Under the pieces are notes generated by a model. It was not told the DNA's origin, did no database searches, and was given only the letters and a program-made list of their open reading frames with translations. From the NCBI RefSeq assembly GCF_030253575.1, contig NC_080568.1, forward strand, positions 20,050,501-20,114,500: DNA of 64,000 nucleotides, in the 5' to 3' direction. Numbering within the stretch: position 1 is the first letter of the stretch; the number at the start of each line of letters is the position of its first letter. This document shows, in pieces, positions 46,502-58,224 of this stretch. Source of the stretch: Rhododendron vialii (lineage: Eukaryota > Streptophyta > Magnoliopsida > Ericales > Ericaceae). The position numbers and the translations under genes were made by a program.

Positions 46502-46640
46502 TCATTGTATGCAGTAAGCCTTGTTTATTCTCTCTTTTATGGGGCTTCGTCCCTCCCTCAAATTAGACCAGGTGCACTTTGGTCCTGTGAATCCCAGGTC
46601 AATCAACTCACATTTGTTAACGCATTCTCTCAAGCTGCTC
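46502..46640 (-). pseudogene. LINE endonuclease-domain scrap
   Basis: The minus strand reads RECVNKCELIDLGFTGPKCT, then WSNLREGRSPIKERINKAYC. This follows the end of the AP-endonuclease domain of plant LINE retrotransposons (F..C..C.L.DLGF.GP.FTW.N....I.ERLDRA). Only about 45 codons remain. Confidence 0.75.
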
Positions 46641-46699
46641 TTGGCTCCGGTTCTCCCTCTCTCTACGCCCAGCCTCGGTCTCTCAGCTGACGTTCCAAG

Positions 46700-46840
46700 A
46701 AGCGATTGGAATATGGTGATCGAATCGCTCGCTCGCGTATGGGTCTTTGGGAAAGTTTGCAGTGAGGGATCTTTCGTTGTAACCAGCAGAGAGACATTTT
46801 TCGCGACTCGAACCCGTGACCTGCATGTCACAATGGAGTA
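46700..46840 (-). repeat. Possible SINE fragment
   Basis: On the minus strand the words GTCACGGGTTCGAGTCGCG and CTCTCTGCTGGTTACAACGA look like the B-box region and body of Au-type tRNA-derived SINEs. No A box or complete element is visible. It abuts the LINE scrap. Confidence 0.3.
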
Positions 46841-46864
46841 GCAAATATCAATAATAAAAAACAT

Positions 46865-47760
46865 ACAAAAAGGCTTTCATATTCTTAGTAGCACTTTGTA
46901 GAATTTAATTATATGGGTACATTTTTTGATGACTTCGTGTCATCCATCTCAGGTCCCATACAAATAATCAAACCACACAAATGATCGAATCGGTGTAATT
47001 TTTTTACAATGTTTTTTAAAAGGTCTATGCAAAAGAAATTAGCTCAGTCTGATATCAAAATATGACTGGAAACATGATGGGTAATGTTTACTCACTTTTA
47101 AAAGTGGGTGAACAAAATTAGTCAGTCTGATATCCAGTTATTGGAATGCTAGTTGATGATCAAGGGATAGTCATGGTGGTTTGTGAAGCTCTAGAGTGAA
47201 AAACTTGTGAATCTAGACCTCCTGGTTATTGTCTCTGTTTTGAGATTAATAACCCTCTTTGATTGTATGCTTATTTCGTATTAATGAAATCTCCTAACAT
47301 TTTGACAAAAACAAAAAACAAAACAAAATTGAACTACAGATAAAAAAAACAAAATTGAACTTACAGAGATGCGGAAAGTTGAATTCATTTATAGTATTAC
47401 ATATCAGGTCCTTACAGACATTCGATTAAGCTATTTTTTTTTTTAGAACTCTTAAAAAGTGGAGTATATATTTTAGATATATTAAACAATTTCGATTATT
47501 TGTGTGGAATTTCGAGATGAATTCTACACAACACAGTATACTTATGGTGTACACCAAATGGTATACCTAAGTTTTATTGTTTTGCACACGTGTGCTTTCT
47601 GATCTCGAGCAAATTTTCTCCTTTGGGTGAGTAAACCGTCTTCAAGTTTACCGTGGTTGAGTTAAAGGGTGCAGTTACCCATCCTTCTTTCTTTTTTCGC
47701 TGACGGGTGGGGTGGGGTGCTTAACCAGAGCAAGCAGCTATTACCTGCGCTGTGCTCCGG
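46865..47760. other. Spacer, no gene recognised
   Basis: AT-rich sequence with no exon or clear element. It leads into the TATA box at 47766. Confidence 0.4.
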
Positions 47761-47765
47761 ATCCC

Positions 47766-47775
47766 TTATATATAG
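47766..47775 (+). promoter_or_regulatory. TATA box of a putative small gene
   Basis: The sequence TTATATATAG is followed about 50-170 bp later by a CT-rich leader, including a CT microsatellite at about 47900-47925. This is a typical plant core promoter arrangement upstream of the reading frame at 48194. Confidence 0.55.
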
Positions 47776-48193
47776 CCAACAGCCCTTTGTCCCGCCAAAA
47801 TTTCATTCATTTTATCTCTCTCTCGCGCGCGCACACACTCACTCTCTCACTACCGATCTCTCTCCCTCAGCAGTACTCTCTTGTTCAGCAAATCAGCGGT
47901 ACTCTCTCTCTCTCTCTCTCTCTCTACACGGAATTAGTTGAAGTTCCTGTGATCGAAAACCTTATCTAATGAACAGAGCGAAATGTTAAAGATGTGATCG
48001 ATTGTTTTGAAGTTCATTGAATTCACACAATCTATATATGTTCTCGCACTCATAAACAAGTTTGATTTTGGAGTTACTGGACCCGTAGCAGTTGAATTTC
48101 CGATGAGTGACGAAAACCTCACCTAATGAGCGGAGTGAAATCGTAAATTTGAAGCTCGAAAGTGAAGCTTAAACTCGAATCCGTTGATCGGCC

Positions 48194-48412
48194 ATGGCTA
48201 CGATCATAACTTCCTTAATCTTCATATTCCTGTTCGTAATTACTTCCTTAATCTTCATCTTTTGGAGATCTCGAGGAAACGATCACTGTGATGCTGCAAT
48301 GCCACAATCGGGGCATATAGTTCTGTTGCATTTTCGCGTATTCTGTTTTGTACCTTTTCACGTATCCTGTTGTGTGTGTATAAATTACTATATGATATCT
48401 GTTGATTTCTGA
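48194..48412 (+). CDS. Putative small membrane protein, unrecognised
   Basis: A 72-residue frame starts in a strong plant context (GGCCATGGCT) about 420 bp after a TATA box. The N-terminus MATIITSLIFIFLFVITSLI followed by FIFWRSRG predicts one membrane span with a basic stop-transfer end. The two halves of the span are a near-exact internal repeat (ITSLIFIF twice). I do not recognise the family. The frame may continue by splicing: AG-bounded segments at about 48458 (LGYGVDVPFLSPPLPDW) and 48852 (FLHDERYLAPAALPSEMELP) look coding-like, but I could not join them with confidence. The leader holds short upstream frames at 47970 and 48126 and an imperfect repeat (ACCTTATCTAATGA / ACCTCACCTAATGA). 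It could be a real gene, a truncated gene or a long non-coding RNA. Confidence 0.35.
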   Translation: MATIITSLIFIFLFVITSLIFIFWRSRGNDHCDAAMPQSGHIVLLHFRVFCFVPFHVSCCVCINYYMISVDF

Positions 48413-48929
48413 AAAAACGTGAATCATACTTATGGAGCGGTTTGGTATTTCATTGCAGTCTTGGATATGGCGTCGATGTGCCCTTTCTATCCCCACCCCT
48501 ACCCGATTGGTGCTTGGTAAGCACATATATGGTAACCACATATATTCAAAAAATTGTTCCCTACTTAATATATCTCAGTTGTTCACTACTTAAAAGAAAG
48601 ATGAAGAGAATATTTGGTATCAATTATAAATTATCTCATATTTAGCTTTTCTAATTAATTTATTTGACCAAAAATATTTTAGAATATGATTTACTACTAT
48701 ATAACTTGAAAGGAAAGATGCACCAAATATATCTACATTTGATTTTTAGTTTGTTAATTACATTGTCCGAATAATCCTAATCCAAAAATGTAGAGTATGC
48801 AAAAACAAGATCTACATATATAGTGTCTTACATTGTACTCTCATATGCGCAGTTTCTACACGACGAGAGGTATTTGGCTCCGGCAGCTCTACCTTCTGAG
48901 ATGGAGCTTCCAATATGGCTAAATCTTTA

Positions 48930-49467
48930 TAACTACTTAAATTTTAACTTTACTTGTAAAGTCAGAAATTTATTTCTGTGGGAGCAATTATTCAACACAA
49001 TCTCAGTGAAAAACTTTCATGGTAAACACCAATGAGATAGTAAAAAAATTGCACTGAAAATAAATAAACGCTCGTATGTATAGAGTGATGCCTCTAATTT
49101 TTATCTTTTCAAAATACACGTATAAGGTGCATGTTGTTCCACTAAGCACTTTTTGGAATTTTTCTTGTTTTGTCCTTAAGTATTTAATTTTTTTTTGCAT
49201 TTATTAATTTTGTGCCTCACTTTTTTGGTTTTTCGATTCGTCTCGTCAAAATGAATCTAAAAAGTAAAAAATTATGATGTTTACCCAAATATTTTTGAAA
49301 ATAACCAGTTTTTAGAAAGTAAATATTTTTTGCTTTTCCAATTTCTCTCGTCAAGAGGAATCAATAATCTACAAAATCTGCTGCAAAACTAACTAACGTG
49401 ATTTATTTTCAGTAAGAACAAAACCTTCAAAAATTGCTAAAAGTTAAGCACTTGTACTAACTCCTAC
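48930..49467. other. AT-rich spacer before the solo LTR
   Basis: No gene or repeat boundary was identified in this stretch. Confidence 0.4.
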
Positions 49468-52414
49468 TGTAACAACCCTGATTTTTTGTAAATAAAAATT
49501 TCGTTAAATATTTAAATTTTATTTTAACTACCTGGAATTTGCTTTTAAAATTCCTTTTCAATTTCTAATAATCCGTCCTAATTAGATTTGAGATTTATAA
49601 AATTATATCTTTTCGTCCCGCACAATTTAGTCCTTTTCTAAAGACAAGTATGCTTATAGAAGCACTTGTATATTTTCATAGTGAATAAAATAAAATCTTT
49701 AAATTGTATTTCTTGGCTAGAAATCCTACTTGGCAAATACAATTAGTTTTCAACCGATTAGTTGGAGGAACTGAATTACCACTTCACCTAGTTACAATCT
49801 CCAAACCCTAGATGAATCTTTCTGACCATCTTTGAGCCTTATGGACCCCTCTCAACCCTAATTGAGCCTTTTAGACCTAGGGAGGTAATCATTATACTTC
49901 ATGCCTAGTCATTTCAACCTTACTTATCCTCATTATTCCTCTACCCATTGGATAATGTTGCTAGGGAAATTTTTATCCCTTGGATAATAGACATTAGAAT
50001 TTGCCAATGAATATATAGATTTGACAAGACAAATCATGGACCAAAGGAAGCCATCATTTTGCTTCCAAAAGAAGCAAACTTAGTCTTGTCATGCATGCAA
50101 CCCTAAGACTAATAGTCCTAAACCTAAGTTATCCACCAAAAACACTTTTCTAGATTTTCTAAGTACTTATATATGTCTATATATACATATATGCACTTTC
50201 TAGGAAAATATTACCCAAGTGACAATATTCTTGTCATTGGAAGCCTTACCACTCATCATCTCCTCTTCCATAGACCTAATAGGACTACTATACTTTAGTG
50301 TAATTATACACACACACACACACACAAACACACACTTAGTACTAGAGAGAGAGAGAGGGGGGAGAGAGGCCGAGAGAGAAAGAGAGGGGAGGGAGGCTGA
50401 AAGAGAGAGAGAATGGTATGTATGTGCATGTGATTTTGTACACTCAAACAAGCTACCTAGCCTATTCTTACACTCTACCTAAGTACAATGTGACAACACA
50501 TTTCTAGGCTTCTTTAAGTATAAACCTAGCCAATCATTTTATTCTTTCTTGCAAGCAAGTTTTCCTAGGACAAGACAAGCCAAAAACCCTTTATGATAAC
50601 CTAGATTTTGAACCTAAATTGGATTGACAAGTCATGGCATGCTTATAAAGCTTGATTGGACAAGACATGGAAAAAGGGAGAAGAGGAGAGAGGGGGGCCG
50701 GCCATAAGAGGGAGGGGAGAGTCCATCCTTTTCCTATAAATAGCACCTCATTCTTGCCATTCAACTCACTCCTTCCATCCTCCAACTTCTCTCTAGAAAA
50801 CTTTAGTGTTCTTGTATCATTTTTGAAGAAATTCTAGGTGTTTTTGAGTTCTTCTTGAGTTCTTCAAGAAACTCATCTAAAGTCGCCACCAAACCACCAC
50901 TCGACCACCCTTTCGATCCAAAAAGTTAAGTAGTATAGTCAAGAACTAGTTTCGAGAGAAACCTTTCTCTTTCGAAGCTACCGGAAGCTTACCGTAGGAA
51001 GTCACTCCGTCCGATAGTCGACTTACTTTTCCATAGCCGCCCTACTACTAAGAAGAACGGTAAAATACTTCTAACCACTTCTCTAAGTATAAATAGAAAT
51101 GTGTATATTGTTGGTATGTTGAAATGCATAAGAACTTGAAAAATGTTTTACTAAAGGCTTGAAAAGAAATATGACTATGTTGAATATATCGACTTTATTT
51201 TTCGGAAAAGCATATGTTGTTTTGAATTTCCCTAAGAGGAAGAGAGAACGGATTTCGAAAGCATAAACTTGAATAAAAGGATTCGTATTTTGATCTTAAG
51301 GATGGTTATGAGCATGTATATGTGATTACTTGGTCTACTTGTTTGATGTATGATAAAGCATAAGTGGTATTCACTCCAAAGGTGTCTGTCCATGTGACAC
51401 TATGCTTTATATTGTGTGTTAAATGTTTGAGCATGACTACGTGATAATATGAGCATGATAAGTTATATAGAGTTGGATGATCTTGCTAGTTTAGTTTCAA
51501 GATTTCAATGAATGAATTATGATTACTTACGTGAAAAGTCCTATCGCAGAGTCTTTACATGAAAACGAGACACATAAATCGAGAAAGTAGAAACATGACG
51601 CCTAGGGTGTGTTAAAGAGAAGGTGTGGTTTTAAAACCGCAATGTGGCCGGACTTGCCTATTGTGTGGTGTATGTGTGTGTGTGCCAATGAAAACCCGGG
51701 ACGGTGGAACCATTGTGAGGATACTCGGGAGACCAGAACGGCGGAATCGAGGTTGGGTGTGTAGCTTGGTTATCCGCGGAGAGAGCCAATGCAAAATTTT
51801 GTGTGCCAATGGGAACCCGGTGCGGTGGAACCATTGTGAGAATACTCGGGAGACCGGAACGGCGGAACCGAGGTTGGGTGTGTTAAAAACGATTTTGAAA
51901 ATGATGATTTGGTAAATGAAAACGAGACACGATCTACGACGAGTCACGTAGGAGAAACTTAAAAAATAATGGATACCAACGTTAGTTTGAATAGTGAATA
52001 TAGATGTGTCATTGTTAACTATTTTGTTAGATACGCATGTACTATGTGAAAATTGTTAATTTTATGATCTATTGATTGTAAGTTAAGGTTTGGTGGATAT
52101 AGATTATTCTATTGAGCTCCTGTAGCTCATGGTGTTATCTTTGATGACCATGACATATTATACTGGTGACGATGCTGGTATAATGTGCCAGACTTTATAG
52201 ATGATCAATGTGAGCTGTACACCTTGGAGGCTTTTGGAGCTGAGGAGCTGGTTAGGATGGAAGAGTAGACGGAGCTGTAAACAAGAACCCTAATTTCCTC
52301 CCTTTGTGTAATAAATGTACTCTTATGAGAGTTATGCTGTAATAATGAGCCAGGCTCCATTTAGATTTTCAATAAAAATGTTTATTTAATGTTCTCAAAA
52401 TTCGGAGCGTTACA
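49468..52414 (+). mobile_element. Solo LTR, gypsy-type (2.95 kb)
   Basis: The segment begins TGTAACAACCCTGATTTTTT and ends CGGAGCGTTACA. Its flanks are CCTAC (49463-49467) and CCTAT (52415-52419), a target duplication with one change. A TATA box (CCTATAAATAGC) at about 50734-50745 is followed by a CT-rich leader. Near the end an AATAAAAATG polyadenylation-like signal lies at about 52371. The organisation fits a plus-strand chromovirus-type LTR without any interior. Confidence 0.75.
51683..51892 (+). repeat. Internal tandem duplication in the solo LTR
   Basis: Two copies of a roughly 125-bp unit occur. Each has TGTGTGCCAATG, GGTGGAACCATTGTGAG, ATACTCGGGAGACC, GAACGGCGGAA and CGAGGTTGGGTGTG. 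Confidence 0.85.
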
Positions 52415-52419
52415 CCTAT

Positions 52420-52919
52420 TGTAACACATAACCTCTGTTTTGATACCAGAAAAAAATAAGTTTCACCGGCTAAAACTAGTGTTAATAGGGACAAATATAG
52501 CTATATAAGATTTTTCAAGGATACATTCAGTCATTCAGATACTCCATTTTTAAACTTAAGAGGTAAAAGTGGGGTTTCAAGGGATTTCAGTGAGGACGGG
52601 TGCACGCAACAGGCGTTTAATTGACTTTACCACAAAGTAAAATGATTTTTGCACTCTTTTCTTTTCTTTTTTATAAATGCACTTCTAATTTTGTATTATA
52701 GTGCTTATAATATGACACAAAATTTAATTCTTAAAGCACATTAGAAGCAAATTTTAGAATGCAGTTTTGAATAGTGTGCAAAAATCATTTCCCATCTTCA
52801 AAATATACTTCATGGTATGTTTCAGTCTTATTTTTATTTTGGAAAAATTTCATCAAACAAATTTTTTTTTTTTTTTTGCAATTTCTTTCTAGAATATATA
52901 GTGGCTAATTAATCCTTTT
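52420..52919. other. Spacer, no gene recognised
   Basis: AT-rich sequence with a T run at about 52861-52877. No exon or element end was recognised. Confidence 0.4.
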
Positions 52920-53042
52920 GGGCCCGGTTAAATACAACTGCGAATTTACTACATGTAGCCAATTCATAAAAGGGAAATCAAAAATTTCCTTTTATGAACT
53001 GACTACATGTAGTAAATTCGCAGTTGTATTTAGCAGCACCCA
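52920..53042. repeat. Compact hairpin of 123 bp
   Basis: Arms 52920-52974 and 52988-53042 pair almost perfectly; the core TAAATACAACTGCGAATTTA and CTACATGTAG are identical. A 13-base loop separates them. The size and near-perfect pairing fit a tiny MITE or a small-RNA precursor. No target duplication is evident. Confidence 0.88.
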
Positions 53043-53108
53043 TACTTTTTATCCTCTTGTATGTGTTTCATTTGGCAGCTTCGGCCACCCTTCCTCGCAC
53101 CGGAGGGA

Positions 53109-53466
53109 GGGGGGCTGCTGCACCCCATTTTGGGGCCCACCCCGGTCTCGCTTCGATGATCTGAATTGTTCACTTTGTAAAGCTCGTCGAGTAGAACACT
53201 ATGCAAAAAATCAGCTTAATTGGATATCATTAAGTACCTGATCGGAACCTTTTTATCTTAAAAAGAATGGATCCGAAACACTGGATCAAATCCACTGTAA
53301 CCCATGGACTGAGAGTTATATGGGCTCCGATCAGGTACTTAATGATATCCAATTAAGCTGATTTTTTGCGTAGTTGTTCTACTCGACGAGCTCTACAAAG
53401 TGAACGATTCAGATCATCGAAGCGAGACCGCGGTGGGCCCCAAAATTGGGACAGCAGCCCCCCCCG
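53109..53466. repeat. Long-arm inverted repeat of 358 bp
   Basis: Arms of about 138 bp (53109-53247 and 53328-53466) are nearly identical in opposite orientation. They share GGGGCTGCTG, GGTCTCGCTTCGATGATCTG, CTCGTCGAGTAGAACA and GATATCATTAAGTACCTGAT. The centre is about 80 bp. It looks like a fold-back DNA transposon whose ends are unusually GC-rich. Confidence 0.88.
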
Positions 53467-53690
53467 TCTCCTCGCACCACCCATCCATGTACCTAGGCTG
53501 TTTGCTCCCGCACCACCCCTGCAGCACCCCCACGACCCTTTCCCCCCAAGTTTACCTTCACTTCTTGGGCCAGCACCACCCTTGCACCAGTCCCGCCACC
53601 CTCGTCCCATGAGTACTTGACCTTCACTTCGTGGGCTTGCACCACCCCCGTACCTAGCCCTAGCCCAATATCATGCTTTGTTGCCCACTT
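53467..53690. repeat. GC-rich degenerate repeat
   Basis: C-rich sequence with repeated words such as CCTTCACTTC(T/G)TGGGC and GCACCACCC. Related words recur at 57480-57830 and 58710-58770, so it is a dispersed repeat and not an exon. Confidence 0.5.
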
Positions 53691-53865
53691 ACTATAAAGT
53701 CATACAAAAAAATATATATATAATTCAAGTACCAAAAAAAAAGTTACATCATTTTTTTAGCTTGAATTACATCAAGAAAATCAACATTAAAATGTAAATC
53801 CCGTTTATAGTGTTTTATGATTAGCACGATCCGATTTAAAGAAAATAACTTTTTCTAGCATTTTT

Positions 53866-56800
53866 TGTAATGGCCCGACTTTTTGGAAGCAAAATAAAAT
53901 GATTCTTTAGGAAAATTTTGCTAAATAAATAAAAATTTTCAAAATAAAGGTTTAGCTATTACAATTTCAAGATAAATTTACTGAATCAAAATACATTAAC
54001 TTCGGAGCTGACTCTAAGCTTGTCACGAATCCCAAGCATACTCAATCTACGTTCCTGATATTCTTTCCGTGTCGAACTGCACCATCATTGGATCCCCTTC
54101 ATTGAATCCTGCGCCCTCTGGCAAATTGATCGCCGAAACAAACGATTTGCCAGGATACAGACGTATTCGTGAGTGATAAATCACCTAGTAGAATAATCCA
54201 ACCCAACCACCCCTCTTACTTTACAGATAGCAAACAACAGGATAATAGTAATGCGAAAAAGTAAAACAGAGATTTTTTCATATAAACTAGTTATTACTAT
54301 CCATTAACCTAATTTGAAATCTAAGATCTCTCCACGAGATCTTTCCTTCCCCAACCGCTAGCCATGCTCGGTCTCATGAGATCATTTCCCTTTACTATCG
54401 CAGATACACCTCAGTTATGTACCGAGTGTGTACCCCAATAACTACAACAAGGAGAAAGCTTATCACGTCTGAATCACAACTAGGGTTCGCCTATCTTATA
54501 CACCACTTCACAAATCACTTCACAATCATAGCTGGACACTCGCCAGGTTTTATCATCAGAAAATATCACTGGATCACTGCCAGGTTTTATCATCAGAATC
54601 ATCGCTGGACAACCGCCAGGTTTTATCATCAGAAAATATCACTGGATCACTGCCAAGTTTTATCATCACAAATATCGTTGGACCACCGCCAGGTTTTATC
54701 ATCAGAAAATATTACTGGATCACCGCCAAGTTTTATCATCACAAACATCGCTGGACCACTGCCAGGTTTTATCATCAGAAAATATCACTGGACCACCGCC
54801 AGGTTTTATCATCACAAACATCGTTAGACCACCGCCAGGTTTTAAATCATCACTGGACTTACTTTGCCAGTTCCAAATCAAATTCATCACTTCATCACTG
54901 GGCTTACTTTGCCAGTTTCAAATTACCACATGCAACTCATCACTTCTCAACATCACACCTGCAAACAATCTAAAAATAAAACTCTCATTCATCCCTTACC
55001 TAGTATCGTCTAGGTAAATTCTATTTCGCATACCACCCCATGTCTCTAAGGTCCAATCTAGCATCCAAATCAAGTATCGGTGCAATATACAATTAAAACG
55101 AATAATAATTAAAATAAATAATAATTAAAACAAATAACAAGCAATGCAATCACACAACCTCTTATGAATGGGCCGTTGCCCTTAGTCTTGCATGGTCAAG
55201 ATGTCATTAATAATGTAAGAACTGAAAAGAAAATTTTTAAGAAAAGAAATTTTTTAAAAATATTTATTTTAGGCTCTTATTAATTATTTCTAAGAAATTA
55301 GATTGATTAAAAAATAATTAAATACATTAATTAAGTAAAAATATTTAGAATAATTAACATGACCTTATTAAGAGCCCTAAAGGTCCTATGCAACTAGTTG
55401 AGCATTAAAAGTTGGGTTCGGAGGGTCGCGGAATTATTTTAAATAAAGATATTAACAAAAGTTGCCGAAAGTAAAACAAATGGATAATAAATTATTTAAT
55501 ATATAAAATAGGTCGAGGTTAGTAACGTTTCATATTTGGAAGGTAAGGAGTCTAAATAAAATTATTCGGACATTTATAATAAGGTTTATAAGGTCGTAAG
55601 GAAATTTTGTTTGGAAACATTATAAAAATATAATAATTAGTAAATTAAATAAAAAAATATAAAATTAACAAGATATCATCTTTGAGATGCGAGAAGTCTA
55701 GAAAAAGTAGTTTGGATGTTAAAAACATTGTTCGGAAGGTCGCAAAGATTTTTCGTTTGAAAATTTTGAATGAAAATAAGTAAAAAAATTAAATAAATAG
55801 ATATTAAAATAAAAAAAATGATATTAACAAGTTATGATCTTTGCAGTGTGAGAAGTCTAGGAAAATTAGTCCGGGTGTCAAAAATAGTGTTTGGGATGTC
55901 GAAAAGTGGTTTCGAAACATTTAAAGTTACTAAATAAGAGTATATAAATTAAAATGATATAATTAATACGTTTTATTCTAATATGATATTACATTGTAAG
56001 AAAATAATATTAAGTCAGTAGTTTTTTATAATATTAATATCAGAAAGATTGTAAAATAAATATCATAATGGTCATCTTCTTCGTAAATAATTACAAATAA
56101 AGTATCAAACTCAAAAATAATATCAAATTGGTAAATACGGCAGAAAATGCGCGGTGAACTATATTTTTTTTGGTTCGGGACATAGGGTTAAGCATATAAA
56201 CACTTAATATACTTGGAAAAGGGGTTGGAATGAATTATAATACCTTGATTGGATCGAATTGAATCAAAAACGAAACTTAAATTTTGGGAAAGAAGGCTTC
56301 GGGTTCTTCGATCGGGAGACCTTGGGATCGAATTGGATGATGTTTAGGGATGCTTGGAGTTGTAGGAAGTGATTAGAATGGGGGAATTGGATTTCGGTTG
56401 AACGTAGCTATGAAACCCACTTTTCTCGCTCTAACTTTCTCTCTCTAAAACTCCATTGATTGGAGCTTGGTTTTCTTTTGTTTTTCTCTTCTTTTCTGGT
56501 CGGTGGAGTGTGGAAAATATCGTGGTATTTTAGTGGGTCAATGGGGTGGGGTATTTATAGGAGAATTTTGGTGGAAGAGAATAAGAGTGAATTTAATGGG
56601 GTTGGGTTCATGAGATTTGGAATGGACGAATTGGGTTTGATTTTAGGGTTAGGGAGGAAGTAGAGACTGAGTAGGAGACAGAGAGATGGAAGGAGTTTGA
56701 GGTGAGGGAGGAGAAGGAGTGTGCATGCACGCATGTGTGTGTATAAAAAAATTTAAAAAGAATGCATGTATATATTGCATGCATAATTGTATTTAAAAAA

Positions 56801-56880
56801 AAGAATTGCATTAAGGAAAATAATTCTAATAATATTATATTTAGGAAAAAAAAATTTGGTCAAAAATCCGGATCGTTACA
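53866..56880 (-). mobile_element. Solo LTR, gypsy-type, minus strand (3.0 kb)
   Basis: On the minus strand the segment starts TGTAACGATCCGGATTTTTG and ends CGGGCCATTACA. It is flanked by TTTTT on both sides (53861-53865 and 56881-56885), which is low complexity but consistent. A TATA box (CCTATAAATACC) lies at about 56552-56563 on the minus strand, followed by a leader. Its start resembles that of the 49468 LTR. No coding region is present. Confidence 0.72.
54542..54840. repeat. Minisatellite of 36-37 bp units in the LTR
   Basis: Around nine units begin GCC(A)AGGTTTTATCATCA, with AAATATCACTGGATCACT or CACAAACATCGCTGGACCAC following. The alternating sub-types suggest a higher-order doublet. 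Further degenerate pieces continue to about 54940. Confidence 0.92.
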
Positions 56881-56885
56881 TTTTT

Positions 56886-57429
56886 TGAAGCAAATTTTTA
56901 ATTGAGTCATCATACTTTACTTATTTAAAAACTCGGGGCCCGTTTCGCTATCTTTTGTTTTTTGGGTTTTATTGTTGATATACGTGAAGAAAATGGTCTT
57001 GAAAAGCATAAGAAGTTAAAAAATCCCCAAAATGTCCAAAAATAATCTTAGTGGAATTGCGTCTCATTTACAATTGAGATCATTGCCAATCTCTTTAATC
57101 TTATATTGCGAAATGGTAGTTCGAAGATAAAAATAAAAACCGTGTTAACTTGCTCTATTTATTTAACTATGACTTTTTTTAAATCAAATGTAAGAATATA
57201 TCATTTATAACTTATCGTTGGGAGGGGAAAAAAAAGAGGTAGAACAAAAATTGTGGATTGGAGGAAACAAAAAAAGAGAGAAAAAGAATGGAGGAAAATT
57301 AAGGGACTACTTGGGCATCGAACCCTAGAGACACGACATCTTTGACAATCGCAGCAACCATTACAGCAAGCAAATGGTTGTGTTACAATGGGAAACTCTT
57401 TTTATTTATAATTTAACTCGAAAACCTTT
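56886..57429. other. Spacer, no gene recognised
   Basis: AT-rich, purine-rich in part (57220-57300). No exon was recognised. Confidence 0.4.
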
Positions 57430-57830
57430 TTTTTTGGTTGCCCAGCCCGGGGGTTTGCCCAAGACCGAGGGCTTGCGGGGTTTTCCCCGGGGCCGGCCCT
57501 GCCTGCACCACCCCTGCCACCCTCTCCCCGTGGCTCGACCTTCACTTCTTGGGCCCCCACCACGCCCCTCCCACTCTCCCGGTTTGCACCATACTTTCGT
57601 CCACAGCCACGCCCTTCCCACTCTCTTCCACTTGCCCAGTTTGCACCGTACTTTCCTCCACAGCCACTTCCCTTCCACTCTCTTCCGCCCTCGTCCACCA
57701 CGCCCCTCCCCCTTTCGTTCACCACACCCCTTCCACCTTCGTCCACCACGCCCCTCCCACTCTCTTCCACTTACCGGGGCTGCACCAGACTTTCCTCCAC
57801 AGGCAAAGGTGGAACCAAAAATTGATTCTA
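57430..57830. repeat. GC-rich minisatellite-like block
   Basis: Degenerate tandem words such as CACTCTCTTCCACTT, GTCCACCACGCCCCTCCCA and TTTCCTCCACAG(C/G)CA fill about 400 bp. The left part has GGGGCCGGCCCTG, reminiscent of hAT ends. Overlapping Pro/Ser-rich frames on both strands reflect composition. It is related to 53467-53690 and 58710-58770. Confidence 0.6.
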
Positions 57831-58224
57831 TCTTGGGCTAATCTAAAAAAAAATTTGCCCAAACATTTTGGTGGGCAAATTTTTTTTCAATTTTATAAAT
57901 CGTACCGGATACGTATCGCGTATCTTAAAATACGTTCAAGATTTTTGGAGGAGGAAGAATACTAAAGACAATAGTGGGGAAGAAGAGTATTTGCATTACA
58001 TTTGAACTCAAAAAATTTTTTTTGCTTGGCACAAAATGGCTAGAACCTATCCCTATTTATACTACTTCATGGAAAGCTCTAGTACAAAGATATTTTCATA
58101 CAAGATAAACTTTGAGATAATTCTAGATTTACATTTATGGCTAATTCTCACAAAAAAACTCTGGATATTTCACAATGATATTTTAGAGCTTCTAGAGCTA
58201 GATATTTTAGAATTTCTAAAAATC

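Noticed and set aside
46700-46840. tRNA gene suggested by GGTTCGAGTC on the minus strand
   Set aside because: Only a B-box-like word is present; there is no A box, anticodon arm or cloverleaf. A SINE scrap is more likely.
54417-54827. 136-codon open frame on the + strand
   Set aside because: It is produced by the 36-37-bp minisatellite within a solo LTR; the translation is only repeated units.
57374-57965. Long Pro/Ser/His-rich open frames on both strands
   Set aside because: They overlap on several frames in a GC-rich degenerate repeat and have no domain, so composition explains them.
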